Of a stretch of 64,000 nucleotides of DNA, positions 25,753-33,083 are shown piece after piece. Source of the DNA: an uncultured Bacilli bacterium (lineage in GTDB: Bacteria; Bacillota_I; Bacilli_A; RF39; UBA660). The stretch lies in the NCBI GenBank assembly GCA_934096075.1, contig CAKOLN010000002.1, forward strand, positions 1-64,000, read 5' to 3'. The first letter of the stretch is position 1, and each line of letters opens with the position of its first letter. The position numbers and the translations under genes are program-made. Under the pieces are notes generated by a model. The model was not told where the DNA came from, ran no database searches, and was given only the letters and a program-made list of their open reading frames with translations.

Positions 25753-26904
25753 TTAAGATAATTCTAATTTTCTACCTTTTTTAATTTCAAAAAAATCTTC
25801 TAGTCCTTCAATATCTTTGTTAAGCTCGTAAGAATAAAATAATTCTTGTGCTTCGGCTAGTGTTATTTCTCTATTTATATTTGTCATTTCTTCGTTTGTA
25901 ACAGTTATATAGTACAATTTAAACTTATTATCAAGTTTTCTTAGAACAAATCCATTAGTATAAAGTGTATTATCATTTAAGTCTATGTAGCTAGCTATGT
26001 TAACTATTAGATTTCGTGACATTGTAAATTCTCCTTTATTTCCAATTGTTTTTTTAAAATTACTCCTAATTATATTGTTTCTTCTAATTGGTTCACTTAC
26101 TTCATACTCTAAACCATCTAATGTTTCATCTTCATTTTCAAAATCATTATTCTCGTCATCAAAGTCATTTTCTAGTAATTCTTCTGTTGTACCATCTATG
26201 TCAAAAAAAGTTCTTGTGTCTACAAAATAGTTAGTTAGATCATTATATTTAAATACTTCACCAAATGCTATTTCTTTTGAACAATATGATTTGTCTAATT
26301 CTTTCATAGCTCCTAATTTTTTACATTTATCTAAATAATCTGCATATTGTCTAAAGTTTTCTCTGTATTTTCTACAATATTTTATTGGAATATTAAATAT
26401 TTCAGAAAATTCTTTGTCCAGTTCATCATCAAAAGTATTAGGTATTAATTTATGATTTTTATCATACTTAAATTTTCTTCTTTCATAATCAGAATAAAAT
26501 CCATTTGGGTCTGTTGTGTCTTTACTTATTCTCCATGTTGTGTCCTGAGGTGTAAATCTTACATTTACCATTTTAACACTTATTACTCTTTCTCCATTTT
26601 CTTCTGATAAAGTTACTCTGTAATTTTCTTGGTTTTTTTCAATAGTAAATTCAATAAATTTTGGATAAGTTTTATCTTTACATTCTATATAAAGTAACCG
26701 ATTATCGTCTCTACTTTTTGTTATATTTTTACTTAAATCTTTTATTTCATCATAAATTTCTTTTGATATATTTATCCTATAGTTATACATTTTGTCATTT
26801 GTTAATTCAAAAAATTTAGATAGAATTGCTTTATAACTAGGATTATTTTTGATATTAAGATTTAATTTATTTAATATATTAATGATTAATTCTTTAAATT
26901 CCAT
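25753..26904 (-). CDS. Unknown cytoplasmic protein, paralog of the downstream gene
   Basis: The product is 383 residues, collinear with the protein encoded downstream: NNPSYKAILSKFFEL, CKKLGAMKELDKSYC, FGEVFKYNDLTNYFVD, an acidic linker and FTMSRNLIVNIASYI. The shared Cys and acidic linker suggest one family with two members produced by duplication. GGAGG precedes the ATG. No known domain was seen. Confidence 0.65.
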   Translation of the reverse strand: MEFKELIINILNKLNLNIKNNPSYKAILSKFFELTNDKMYNYRINISKEIYDEIKDLSKNITKSRDDNRLLYIECKDKTYPKFIEFTIEKNQENYRVTLSEENGERVISVKMVNVRFTPQDTTWRISKDTTDPNGFYSDYERRKFKYDKNHKLIPNTFDDELDKEFSEIFNIPIKYCRKYRENFRQYADYLDKCKKLGAMKELDKSYCSKEIAFGEVFKYNDLTNYFVDTRTFFDIDGTTEELLENDFDDENNDFENEDETLDGLEYEVSEPIRRNNIIRSNFKKTIGNKGEFTMSRNLIVNIASYIDLNDNTLYTNGFVLRKLDNKFKLYYITVTNEEMTNINREITLAEAQELFYSYELNKDIEGLEDFFEIKKGRKLELS

Positions 26905-26950
26905 ATTTTTCCTCCAAATTGCAGTATCATATTATAATACATTTTATTAC

Positions 26951-26983
26951 GTAAAAAAAGCATAAATTTGATTTTATGCTCTT
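26951..26983 (-). terminator. Intrinsic terminator after efp
   Basis: AGCATAAA and TTTATGCT pair around ATCAAA on the minus strand, followed by T6 or more. It overlaps the efp stop codon. Confidence 0.85.
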
Positions 26984-27531
26984 GATGAATATTTTCCATC
27001 ACTAGTAGTTAGTATTATTTCTTCACCTTCACTAATGAATAAAGGTACTTTAACTGTATAACCTGTTTCAATAGTAGCATCTTTCATCGCACCACTTGTT
27101 GTATTTCCTTTAACAGCTTGCTCAGTTTCTATAACTTTATAACTAACTTTTTCTGGTAAGTTAATTCCAATTACTTCTCCTTCATAACTTACTATTTCAA
27201 CAACTAATCCTTCTTTTAAGAATTTAATATAGTCTTCTAACATACTTTTATTAATTTCTAATTGTTCATAAGTGTTGTTATCCATGAATACATAAGTATC
27301 TCCAGAATTATATAAATAAGATAAGGCTTTTTTTTGAACATTGGCCTTTTCTAGTTTAATTCCAGCGTTGAAAGTAATTTCTTGTGTAGACATTGTTCTT
27401 AAGTTCTTTAACTTAGTTTTAACGAATGCACTACCTTTACCTGGTTTTACATGTTGGAACTCAACTACTTGATATATATTACCTTCATAACTAATAGTCA
27501 TTCCATTTTTAATATCATTTACATTAAACAT
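26974..27531 (-). CDS. efp: Translation elongation factor P
   Basis: The product is 185 residues, standard for EF-P. Three domains are seen: the KOW-like N-domain with the loop FQHVKPGKGSAFVKTKLKNL (the lysine that is modified in some species), the middle domain and the C-domain GAMKDATIETGYTVKVPLFI. EF-P relieves ribosome stalling at proline runs. It begins two bases after rpmG and is co-transcribed with it. Confidence 0.97.
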   Translation of the reverse strand: MFNVNDIKNGMTISYEGNIYQVVEFQHVKPGKGSAFVKTKLKNLRTMSTQEITFNAGIKLEKANVQKKALSYLYNSGDTYVFMDNNTYEQLEINKSMLEDYIKFLKEGLVVEIVSYEGEVIGINLPEKVSYKVIETEQAVKGNTTSGAMKDATIETGYTVKVPLFISEGEEIILTTSDGKYSSRA

Positions 27532-27533
27532 TA

Positions 27534-27704
27534 TTAATCAGCCTTTCTTTCTTTATGAACTGTTGTTTTATTACATCTAGTACAATGTTTTTTGATTTCT
27601 AATTTACCTTCAGTATTCTTTTTGTTTTTACTAGTTAAGTAATTAATTTCTTTACAAACTGTACATTGAAGTGCAACGCCTTCTCTATTTTCTTTTTTAG
27701 CCAT
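27534..27704 (-). CDS. rpmG: 50S ribosomal protein L33
   Basis: The product is 56 residues. [20 protein letters not shown] gives the first CxxC and [15 protein letters not shown] the second, so this is the zinc-binding (C+) form. AGGAGG lies upstream. It is the first gene of the rpmG-efp transcript, behind a near-consensus promoter at 27734-27762. Confidence 0.95.
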   Translation of the reverse strand: MAKKENREGVALQCTVCKEINYLTSKNKKNTEGKLEIKKHCTRCNKTTVHKERKAD

Positions 27705-27733
27705 TATATTCTGCCTCCTTTTTTAACAAGTAG

Positions 27734-27762
27734 ATTATAACAAATATTTTTGATGTTTACAA
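27734..27762 (-). promoter_or_regulatory. Promoter of rpmG-efp
   Basis: TTGTAA, a 17-base spacer and a perfect TATAAT on the minus strand. It is divergent from the first small-RNA promoter at 27782. Confidence 0.8.
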
Positions 27763-27815
27763 GCAAATTAGTTTATTTTTATTGATTTTAAGAAAATTTT
27801 ATGGTATAAGTATAG

Positions 27816-27867
27816 ATACAAGAGATGTAGTCTTGCTGACGTGACAGTGGGGGTGCATCTCTTTTTT
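27816..27867 (+). ncRNA. Small double-hairpin RNA, copy 1 (RNA of a putative toxin system)
   Basis: Promoter TTGATT (27782-27787), a 17-base spacer ending ATGG, and TATAAG (27805-27810). The RNA of about 50 nt has an outer stem AGAGATG/CATCTCT and an inner stem CTTGCTG/CAGTGGG with loop ACGTGA, then T6. The T-tract runs into the stop codon of the convergent nuclease gene at 27866. Confidence 0.75.
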
Positions 27868-28387
27868 ATTTTCTTTTATATACTTTATATATTTTATTTT
27901 TCTTAATTATTATTTTATTTGTAAATAAAACATCTGGTCTTTTATATAATCTATTTAATTTATTTGTTATTTCATTAAAATCAAGTTTAGATTTTGATAA
28001 ATCTAATATAAAATTATTGCTTTGTTTATTTTTTCCATACACTGCATGATATAATGCTTGATTACTACTACTGGTTATTGTTTTTAAATCCCATTTTTCT
28101 TTATTCATCATATAATCTGGTGTTTTGATTTTTTTTGGATAATTTACTTTTGGCACTAATCTTACTTCATAGCCAAATGTTTGACTTAACCAAAAAGCAA
28201 TATTTAATTCGTCCCTACTATGGTCAATCTGTACATTTTTTCCATCTACAATATATATACTTTTATCATGAACATAAAAATATTGTAACCTTACATTGAA
28301 TATAATTTCATTATTTTTAAAATTAGCAGTAATATCAATATAATTTACAGTGTCTTGTAGCACTTTATTCACAAATGTATTCTTCAC
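27866..28387 (-). CDS. CdiA-CT-like PD-(D/E)xK nuclease, putative RNA-targeting toxin, copy 1
   Basis: The product is up to 173 residues. The C-terminal half reads TPDYMMNKEKWDLKTITSSS, a PD then DxK nuclease core, followed by QSNNFILDLSKS and VLFTNKIIIKKNKIYKVYKRK. This is the pattern I associate with the CdiA C-terminal tRNase family (PF18451), here as a stand-alone protein. It has no signal peptide. The start is uncertain: a GTG at 28387 overlaps the GGAGGTG ribosome site, and a second GTG lies five codons in. It is about 80 percent identical to the upstream gene (28501-29022). A tiny RNA gene converges on its 3' end. No protein antitoxin is beside it. Confidence 0.72.
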   Translation of the reverse strand: MKNTFVNKVLQDTVNYIDITANFKNNEIIFNVRLQYFYVHDKSIYIVDGKNVQIDHSRDELNIAFWLSQTFGYEVRLVPKVNYPKKIKTPDYMMNKEKWDLKTITSSSNQALYHAVYGKNKQSNNFILDLSKSKLDFNEITNKLNRLYKRPDVLFTNKIIIKKNKIYKVYKRK

Positions 28388-28451
28388 CTCCAGTCCGTTA
28401 AAAATATAAAAAAATATTGAATTTTAAACCTGATTGTGGTATAAATATAAG

Positions 28452-28502
28452 CACAAGGGTTGCCTTCGTGCTGACGTGACAGTGCGGACACAACTCTTTT
28501 TT
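28452..28502 (+). ncRNA. Small double-hairpin RNA, copy 2
   Basis: Promoter TTGAAT (28417-28422), 17 bases, TATAAA (28440-28445). The outer stem is AGGGTTG/CAACTCT and the inner stem CGTGCTG/CAGTGCG with loop ACGTGA. Both stems differ in sequence from copy 1 yet still pair. The T-run abuts the stop codon at 28501. Confidence 0.75.
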
Positions 28503-29022
28503 ATTTTCTTTTATATACTTTGTATATTTTATTTTTCTTTATTATTATTTTATTTACGAATAAAACATCGGGCCTTTTATATAATCTATTTAATTGATTA
28601 ATTATTTCATTAAAATCAAGTTTAGACTTTGATAAATCTAATATAAAATTATTACTTTGTTTATTTTTTCCATACACTGCATGATATAATGCTTGATTAC
28701 TACTACTGGTTATTGTTTTTAAATCCCATTTTTCTTTATTAATGATGAAGTCAGGTGTACTTATATAATCTGGAAAGTTTATTTTAGGTACTAATATTAC
28801 TTCGTAACCAAATACCTGATTAATCCAATAAGCAATATTTAACTCTTCTCTAGAATAATCAAATTTTACATGTTTACCATCAACGATATATACACTTTTA
28901 TCATGAACATAAAAATGTTGTAACCTTACATCATAAGTAATTTCACCATTTTTAAAATTAGCAGTAATATCAATATAGTTGGCAGTGTTTTTTAACACTT
29001 TATTCACAAATGTATTCTTCAC
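28501..29022 (-). CDS. CdiA-CT-like PD-(D/E)xK nuclease, putative RNA-targeting toxin, copy 2
   Basis: The product is 173 residues from the GTG equivalent to copy 1. An open frame continues upstream to 29115 but lies across and beyond the gene's own promoter (29048-29076), so that hydrophobic extension is not real. Key motifs are TPDFIINKEKWDLKT, NQALYHAVYGKNKQSNNF and a basic end KVYKRK. The last 75 residues are nearly identical to copy 1, while the middle has diverged. Family assignment (CdiA C-terminal nuclease) is by motif. Convergent with small RNA copy 2; three more RNA units lie upstream. Confidence 0.72.
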   Translation of the reverse strand: MKNTFVNKVLKNTANYIDITANFKNGEITYDVRLQHFYVHDKSVYIVDGKHVKFDYSREELNIAYWINQVFGYEVILVPKINFPDYISTPDFIINKEKWDLKTITSSSNQALYHAVYGKNKQSNNFILDLSKSKLDFNEIINQLNRLYKRPDVLFVNKIIIKKNKIYKVYKRK

Positions 29023-29047
29023 CTCCAGTCTGTTAAAGGATAAACTT

Positions 29048-29076
29048 ATATTAACATAATTAAGAAAGTATAACAA
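29048..29076 (-). promoter_or_regulatory. Promoter of the copy 2 nuclease gene
   Basis: TTGTTA, a 17-base spacer and TAATAT on the minus strand, about 25 bases before the GTG start. It settles the start and shows that copy 2 has its own promoter; copy 1 has no equally good one. Confidence 0.7.
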
Positions 29077-29165
29077 GCAAAATATTAAAAAAATACAAAA
29101 AATAAAAAAATACAAAAATACAAAAAACTATTGAATTTTAAACCGAGTTATGGTATAAATATAAA

Positions 29166-29217
29166 TACAAGAGATGTAGTCTTGCTGACGTGACAGTGGG
29201 GTTACATCTCTTTTTTT
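29166..29217 (+). ncRNA. Small double-hairpin RNA, copy 3
   Basis: Promoter TTGAAT-17-TATAAA. Outer stem AGAGATGTA/TACATCTCT, inner stem CTTGCTG/CAGTGGG with loop ACGTGA, then T7. Confidence 0.75.
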
Positions 29218-29265
29218 AATCAAAAAACTATTGTCTTTTGTGTAAATTTATGGTATAAATATAAA

Positions 29266-29316
29266 TACAAGAGATGTAGTCTTGCTGAAGTACCAGCGGG
29301 GGTGCATCTCTTTTTT
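29266..29316 (+). ncRNA. Small double-hairpin RNA, copy 4
   Basis: Promoter TTGTCT-17-TATAAA. Outer stem AGAGATGTA/TGCATCTCT, inner stem CTTGCTG/CAGCGGG with a different loop, AAGTAC, then T6. Confidence 0.75.
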
Positions 29317-29365
29317 CAATCAAAAAACTATTGCCTTTTATGTAAATTTATGGTATAAATATTAG

Positions 29366-29416
29366 CACAAGGGATGTAATCCTGCTGAAGTACCAGCGGG
29401 GTTACATCTCTTTTTA
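29366..29416 (+). ncRNA. Small double-hairpin RNA, copy 5
   Basis: Promoter TTGCCT-17-TATAAA. Outer stem GGGATGTA/TACATCTC, inner stem CCTGCTG/CAGCGGG with loop AAGTAC, then T5. It ends 46 bases before the SDR gene. Confidence 0.75.
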
Positions 29417-29461
29417 TTTTTATTAATTTATGTTAAAATACTAATCGAGGTGAAATAAATT

Positions 29462-30196
29462 ATGAAAACAGTTTTAGTAACTGGATCTAGTAGTGGTCTT
29501 GGAAAAAGCATAATAGAAAAATATGCTAGTAATGGTTATAATACAATAATTACCTATTTAACTCATGAAAATGAAGCATTAGAATTTAATGAATATATAA
29601 AAAATAAATACAAAGTTAAAAGTATATGTGTTAAATTAGATATTAGTGAAGAAGATGATATACAAAATTTATATGAGTTGATACTTAATGAATTTAGTAA
29701 AATTGATGTTTTAGTTAATAATGCTAGTATTTGTAATGATACTTTATTTGAAGATAAAACTAAAGATAACTTTATGAAAATAATTGAAGTGAACCTTGTC
29801 GGAACTTTTTTAATGAGTAAAACTTTTGGTAAACTTATGTATAACAATAAAAATGGTTCAATTATCAATATAAGTAGTAATAATGGTATTGATTCATATT
29901 ATTCAGAATCACTAGATTATGATGCATCTAAAGCAGGTGTAATAAATTTAAGTCATAATTTAGCTAATGTTTTTTCTCCATATGTAAGGGTTAATACGAT
30001 ATGTCCAGGATGGATTGAAACTCCTATGAATGAAAATATGAATGAAGAATTTAAAAATAAAGAAATCAATAAAATTTTACTTAAAAGGTTTGCTAGTCCA
30101 GAAGAAATATCTAATTTAGTTTATTTTTTATCAAGTGATGAAGCAAGTTATATAAATGATAGTGTTATTAAAATAGATGGTGGTAAAGTATGTTAA
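29462..30196 (+). CDS. Short-chain dehydrogenase/reductase, FabG-like
   Basis: The product is 244 residues. The NAD(P) site is VTGSSSGLGKS (TGxxxGxG), then NNAS (NNAG-like). The catalytic Ser is in INISSNNG and the Tyr-Lys pair in YDASKAG, with the end SSDEASYINDSVIKIDGG. The size and ending are typical of 3-oxoacyl-ACP reductase-type SDRs. It overlaps the PLP gene by seven bases, so the pair works as one operon. The substrate is unknown; no fatty-acid genes are near. Confidence 0.9.
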   Translation: MKTVLVTGSSSGLGKSIIEKYASNGYNTIITYLTHENEALEFNEYIKNKYKVKSICVKLDISEEDDIQNLYELILNEFSKIDVLVNNASICNDTLFEDKTKDNFMKIIEVNLVGTFLMSKTFGKLMYNNKNGSIINISSNNGIDSYYSESLDYDASKAGVINLSHNLANVFSPYVRVNTICPGWIETPMNENMNEEFKNKEINKILLKRFASPEEISNLVYFLSSDEASYINDSVIKIDGGKVC

Positions 30197-31428
30197 AATT
30201 TAAAGATGAGTATATTAATCTAGTAAATGAAAAAGAAAGAGAACTAACTAATATATTTAATGAAATTAATGATAATGAACTATATTTTAGTAAAAAAGTA
30301 TTAGATGCATTTCATAAGAATAATTTAAATGAAAGTGATTTAGTTGGCACTACGGGATATGGGTATAATGATATTGGAAGAGATAAAATAGAAAGTATTT
30401 ATAGTTCAATATTTGGTAGTGAAGATGCTTTAGTTAGAAGAGAATTTATAAGTGGTAGTCATGCGATTAGTACATGTTTATTTGGTATTTTAAGACCTAA
30501 TGATACATTTTTATCTATAAGTGGTACTCCATACGATACTATGCATGAAGTAATTGGTATTAGAGATAATTCCAGTTCATTAAAAAGTTTTGGTATTAAT
30601 TATAAAGAAATAGATTTAATTAATAATGATTTCAATTATGAAGAGATTAAAAACAATTTAGATAATATTAAAATGATATATATTCAAAGATCTAAAGGAT
30701 ATTCTACTAGAGAAAGTATTAATATTGATAAGTTAGCTAAAGTAATAAAATTAATTAAAGATATTAATAAAGATATTATAGTGTTTGTAGATAATTGTTA
30801 TTGTGAATTTGTTGAAAGAAAAAGTCCAATTGAAGTTGGAGCAGATGTATGTGTTGGTTCTTTAATCAAGAATTTAGGTGCAGGTATATGTACTAATGGT
30901 GCTTATGTTGTTGGAAGGAAAGATTTGATTCATTTGATAAGTGAAAGATTAACTTTACCAGGTGAAGGAAAAGAACCAGGGCCTTCCTTAGATGCTAATA
31001 AAATGTTTTTAATGGGTATTTATTTAGCACCTAGTGTTGTTGCTTCTAGTTTAAAGATTAATTACTTAATATGTAATGTTATGGAAAGTTTAGGTTATAA
31101 AGTTAAACCTAGTTTAAATGAAAAAAGATGTGATATTGTGTTAAGTTTATATTTAGAAAATGAAAATAATTTAATTAAGTTTTCTAAGTTGTTACAAGAA
31201 AGTGGTGCGATTAATTCTAATGTTACACCTATTCCATCAGATATGCCTGGTTATGATTCTAAAATAATAATGGCTAGTCCTTCATTTACTCAAGGATCAT
31301 CTATAGAATTATCTTGTGATGCACCATTAAGAAAACCATATATACTTTATATTCAAGGTGGTTTAACTTATCAATATGGAAAGTTAGCTTTAATAAATAT
31401 TATAAGTAATTTAAAAGAAACTGATTAG
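30190..31428 (+). CDS. PLP-dependent methionine gamma-lyase family protein (YnbB-like)
   Basis: The product is 412 residues. It follows the PF06838 pattern: TGYGYNDIGRDKIESIYSS, RREFISGSHAISTCLFGIL, ISGTPYDTMHEVIGI, and the PLP lysine in VGSLIKNLGAGIC with YVVGRKDLI. This family is annotated as methionine gamma-lyase-like or aluminium resistance protein; the true reaction is unclear. GGTGG precedes the ATG inside the SDR gene. The terminator at 31419-31450 ends the operon. Confidence 0.9.
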   Translation: MLKFKDEYINLVNEKERELTNIFNEINDNELYFSKKVLDAFHKNNLNESDLVGTTGYGYNDIGRDKIESIYSSIFGSEDALVRREFISGSHAISTCLFGILRPNDTFLSISGTPYDTMHEVIGIRDNSSSLKSFGINYKEIDLINNDFNYEEIKNNLDNIKMIYIQRSKGYSTRESINIDKLAKVIKLIKDINKDIIVFVDNCYCEFVERKSPIEVGADVCVGSLIKNLGAGICTNGAYVVGRKDLIHLISERLTLPGEGKEPGPSLDANKMFLMGIYLAPSVVASSLKINYLICNVMESLGYKVKPSLNEKRCDIVLSLYLENENNLIKFSKLLQESGAINSNVTPIPSDMPGYDSKIIMASPSFTQGSSIELSCDAPLRKPYILYIQGGLTYQYGKLALINIISNLKETD

Positions 31429-31450
31429 TTTTTAATTCTAATCAGTTTTT
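31419..31450. terminator. Bidirectional terminator after the PLP gene
   Basis: AACTGATTAG and CTAATCAGTT pair around a nine-base loop, with a T-run on the plus strand and a shorter one on the minus strand. Confidence 0.85.
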
Positions 31451-33002
31451 ATCTTTCATAATTATTATAAGAACACTCTTCCATGTCTTTTAAATATTCA
31501 TATGTTTTATTACTTCCATTATACTTAAATAATTTAATATTTTCTCCATGAACTACTAAATAATCACTATATTTTTCTTCAATATAATAATCAAAGCATT
31601 TATCTATATCATCTTCTCCAATCATAAATATATATGGTTCTAAACGAGTATGATCAAAAGTATCATTACTAAATGTACCATCTGAGTCATCTATATACGC
31701 GATTAAATTACCACGATTATCTATCATATTTAATCTATTTGTATTAGAGTCTCTTTCTTTATATATAATAACATTATCAATAGGATTATCAAAATATGAT
31801 ATATATTTATCTGAATCAAATAGAATATTCCCTTTCATATCAAATAAAGTTAATTTTTGGTATCCCTGAGAATGAATAAAATCCTTATGACATAAAATAC
31901 TATAATTATCACTATATAAATAGTTATATGTACATGATGTATAATTTTTATCTAATAATGTAAAATTTTCTCCATTAAAGAAACCAAATTTAAAACTTGA
32001 AGTTTCTTCCTTTTTCTCAATTTTAATTAGTTTACCATCAGTATAAGAAAAATCATTACTATATCCATTATCAAATACAATACGATTATTACCAGTTATA
32101 AAATCATAATATACTTCATTATTATCTAAATTAATATATAGATTTAATCCATATATAGAAACTCCATATGCATTTTTTTCTTTTTCATTTTTATCTATAT
32201 ATGAATAACCAAGTAATGGATTTGACCATCCATCATCAAAATCTTTTAGTTCTTCTGTTTCTAAAATAAATTCTTTTTTATAAACATCATATAAGTAATA
32301 TCTTTTATTTTTATATAAAAGTACTTTATTATCACTATATACACCACTTACTATAGAATAACCTCTTTCTATACCTAAATCATGTTCTTCACAATTATAT
32401 ACACTTGGATTATCTTTAGAATAATCATAATTTGTAAACCATTTTAATTTTAAGTCATCTCCCATATGATAAAAAGTTTCTTTATAATTACATTTATAAA
32501 CAATACCCTTTTCAACTAAAGAAACAACTTGATCTTCAACTTTAAATAGTTTACCTTCTTTATTTTTAAAATATATATCATAAAATTTAACATTTAAATC
32601 TTTATTTTCATCTGTAACTTTATATATTAAATCTATACCACTTTGTACAACTACAACATTTTTTAGGTTTAACATATACTTATTCTTTTTCTTTTTATAA
32701 CTAGCTACATAACCATCATAAAAATCTTCTTTAATAAATTCTAATCCTTCACTAGACTTTACTTTAAATTCAACATAAACATATCCATCATTACTAGAAA
32801 ATTCCCATCCTGGTCCTACTTTAATTTCTTCTCCATTTGAATAGTTTTTAGTAAAGTTTTCTGTTCCAACACCAAAATAGCCTTTGTATTCTTTATAATC
32901 TTTATATTCTTTATTTTCTTCATATAAAAATTTATAGTAAACACCATAGCCTAAGGCACTTATAGATATAACACATAATAAAATTAATAATACTTTTTTC
33001 AT
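31449..33002 (-). CDS. Unknown secreted or membrane-anchored protein
   Basis: The product is 517 residues from the ATG at 33002 (AAGGG seven bases upstream; the TTG at 33005 is less likely). An N-terminal signal or anchor (VLLILLCVISISALGYGVYY) is followed by a KEYKDYKEYKGYF repeat and an N-terminal beta domain with VGPGWEFSSNDGYVYVEF. The C-terminal two thirds hold recurring short strands such as KVLLYKNKRYYLYDVYKKEF and NILFDSDKYISYFD, suggesting a beta-propeller-like fold (weak). No family was recognised. Confidence 0.6.
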   Translation of the reverse strand: MKKVLLILLCVISISALGYGVYYKFLYEENKEYKDYKEYKGYFGVGTENFTKNYSNGEEIKVGPGWEFSSNDGYVYVEFKVKSSEGLEFIKEDFYDGYVASYKKKKNKYMLNLKNVVVVQSGIDLIYKVTDENKDLNVKFYDIYFKNKEGKLFKVEDQVVSLVEKGIVYKCNYKETFYHMGDDLKLKWFTNYDYSKDNPSVYNCEEHDLGIERGYSIVSGVYSDNKVLLYKNKRYYLYDVYKKEFILETEELKDFDDGWSNPLLGYSYIDKNEKEKNAYGVSIYGLNLYINLDNNEVYYDFITGNNRIVFDNGYSNDFSYTDGKLIKIEKKEETSSFKFGFFNGENFTLLDKNYTSCTYNYLYSDNYSILCHKDFIHSQGYQKLTLFDMKGNILFDSDKYISYFDNPIDNVIIYKERDSNTNRLNMIDNRGNLIAYIDDSDGTFSNDTFDHTRLEPYIFMIGEDDIDKCFDYYIEEKYSDYLVVHGENIKLFKYNGSNKTYEYLKDMEECSYNNYER

Positions 33003-33083
33003 CAATAATCCCTTTTCCTATCTTATAATTTATTATACATTAAGATTAATATTATGACAAGAAACAACTATTGAATTGTCTTT

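Larger units (their letters stand above)
29131..29416 (+). repeat. Tandem array of three 100-bp promoter-RNA-terminator units
   Basis: The -35 boxes start at 29131, 29231 and 29331, exactly 100 bases apart. Each unit carries promoter, double hairpin and T-tract, and units 2 and 3 share the linker CAAAAAACTATTG. No coding capacity was seen in 29077-29461. Confidence 0.9.

Noticed and set aside
29023..29115. Hydrophobic N-terminal extension of nuclease copy 2 (secretion signal)
   Set aside because: It lies across and upstream of the gene's own promoter, has no ribosome site, and has no counterpart in copy 1.
29131..29416. CRISPR-like array
   Set aside because: The 100-bp units contain promoters, hairpins and T-tracts, not short identical repeats with unique spacers, and no cas gene is near.
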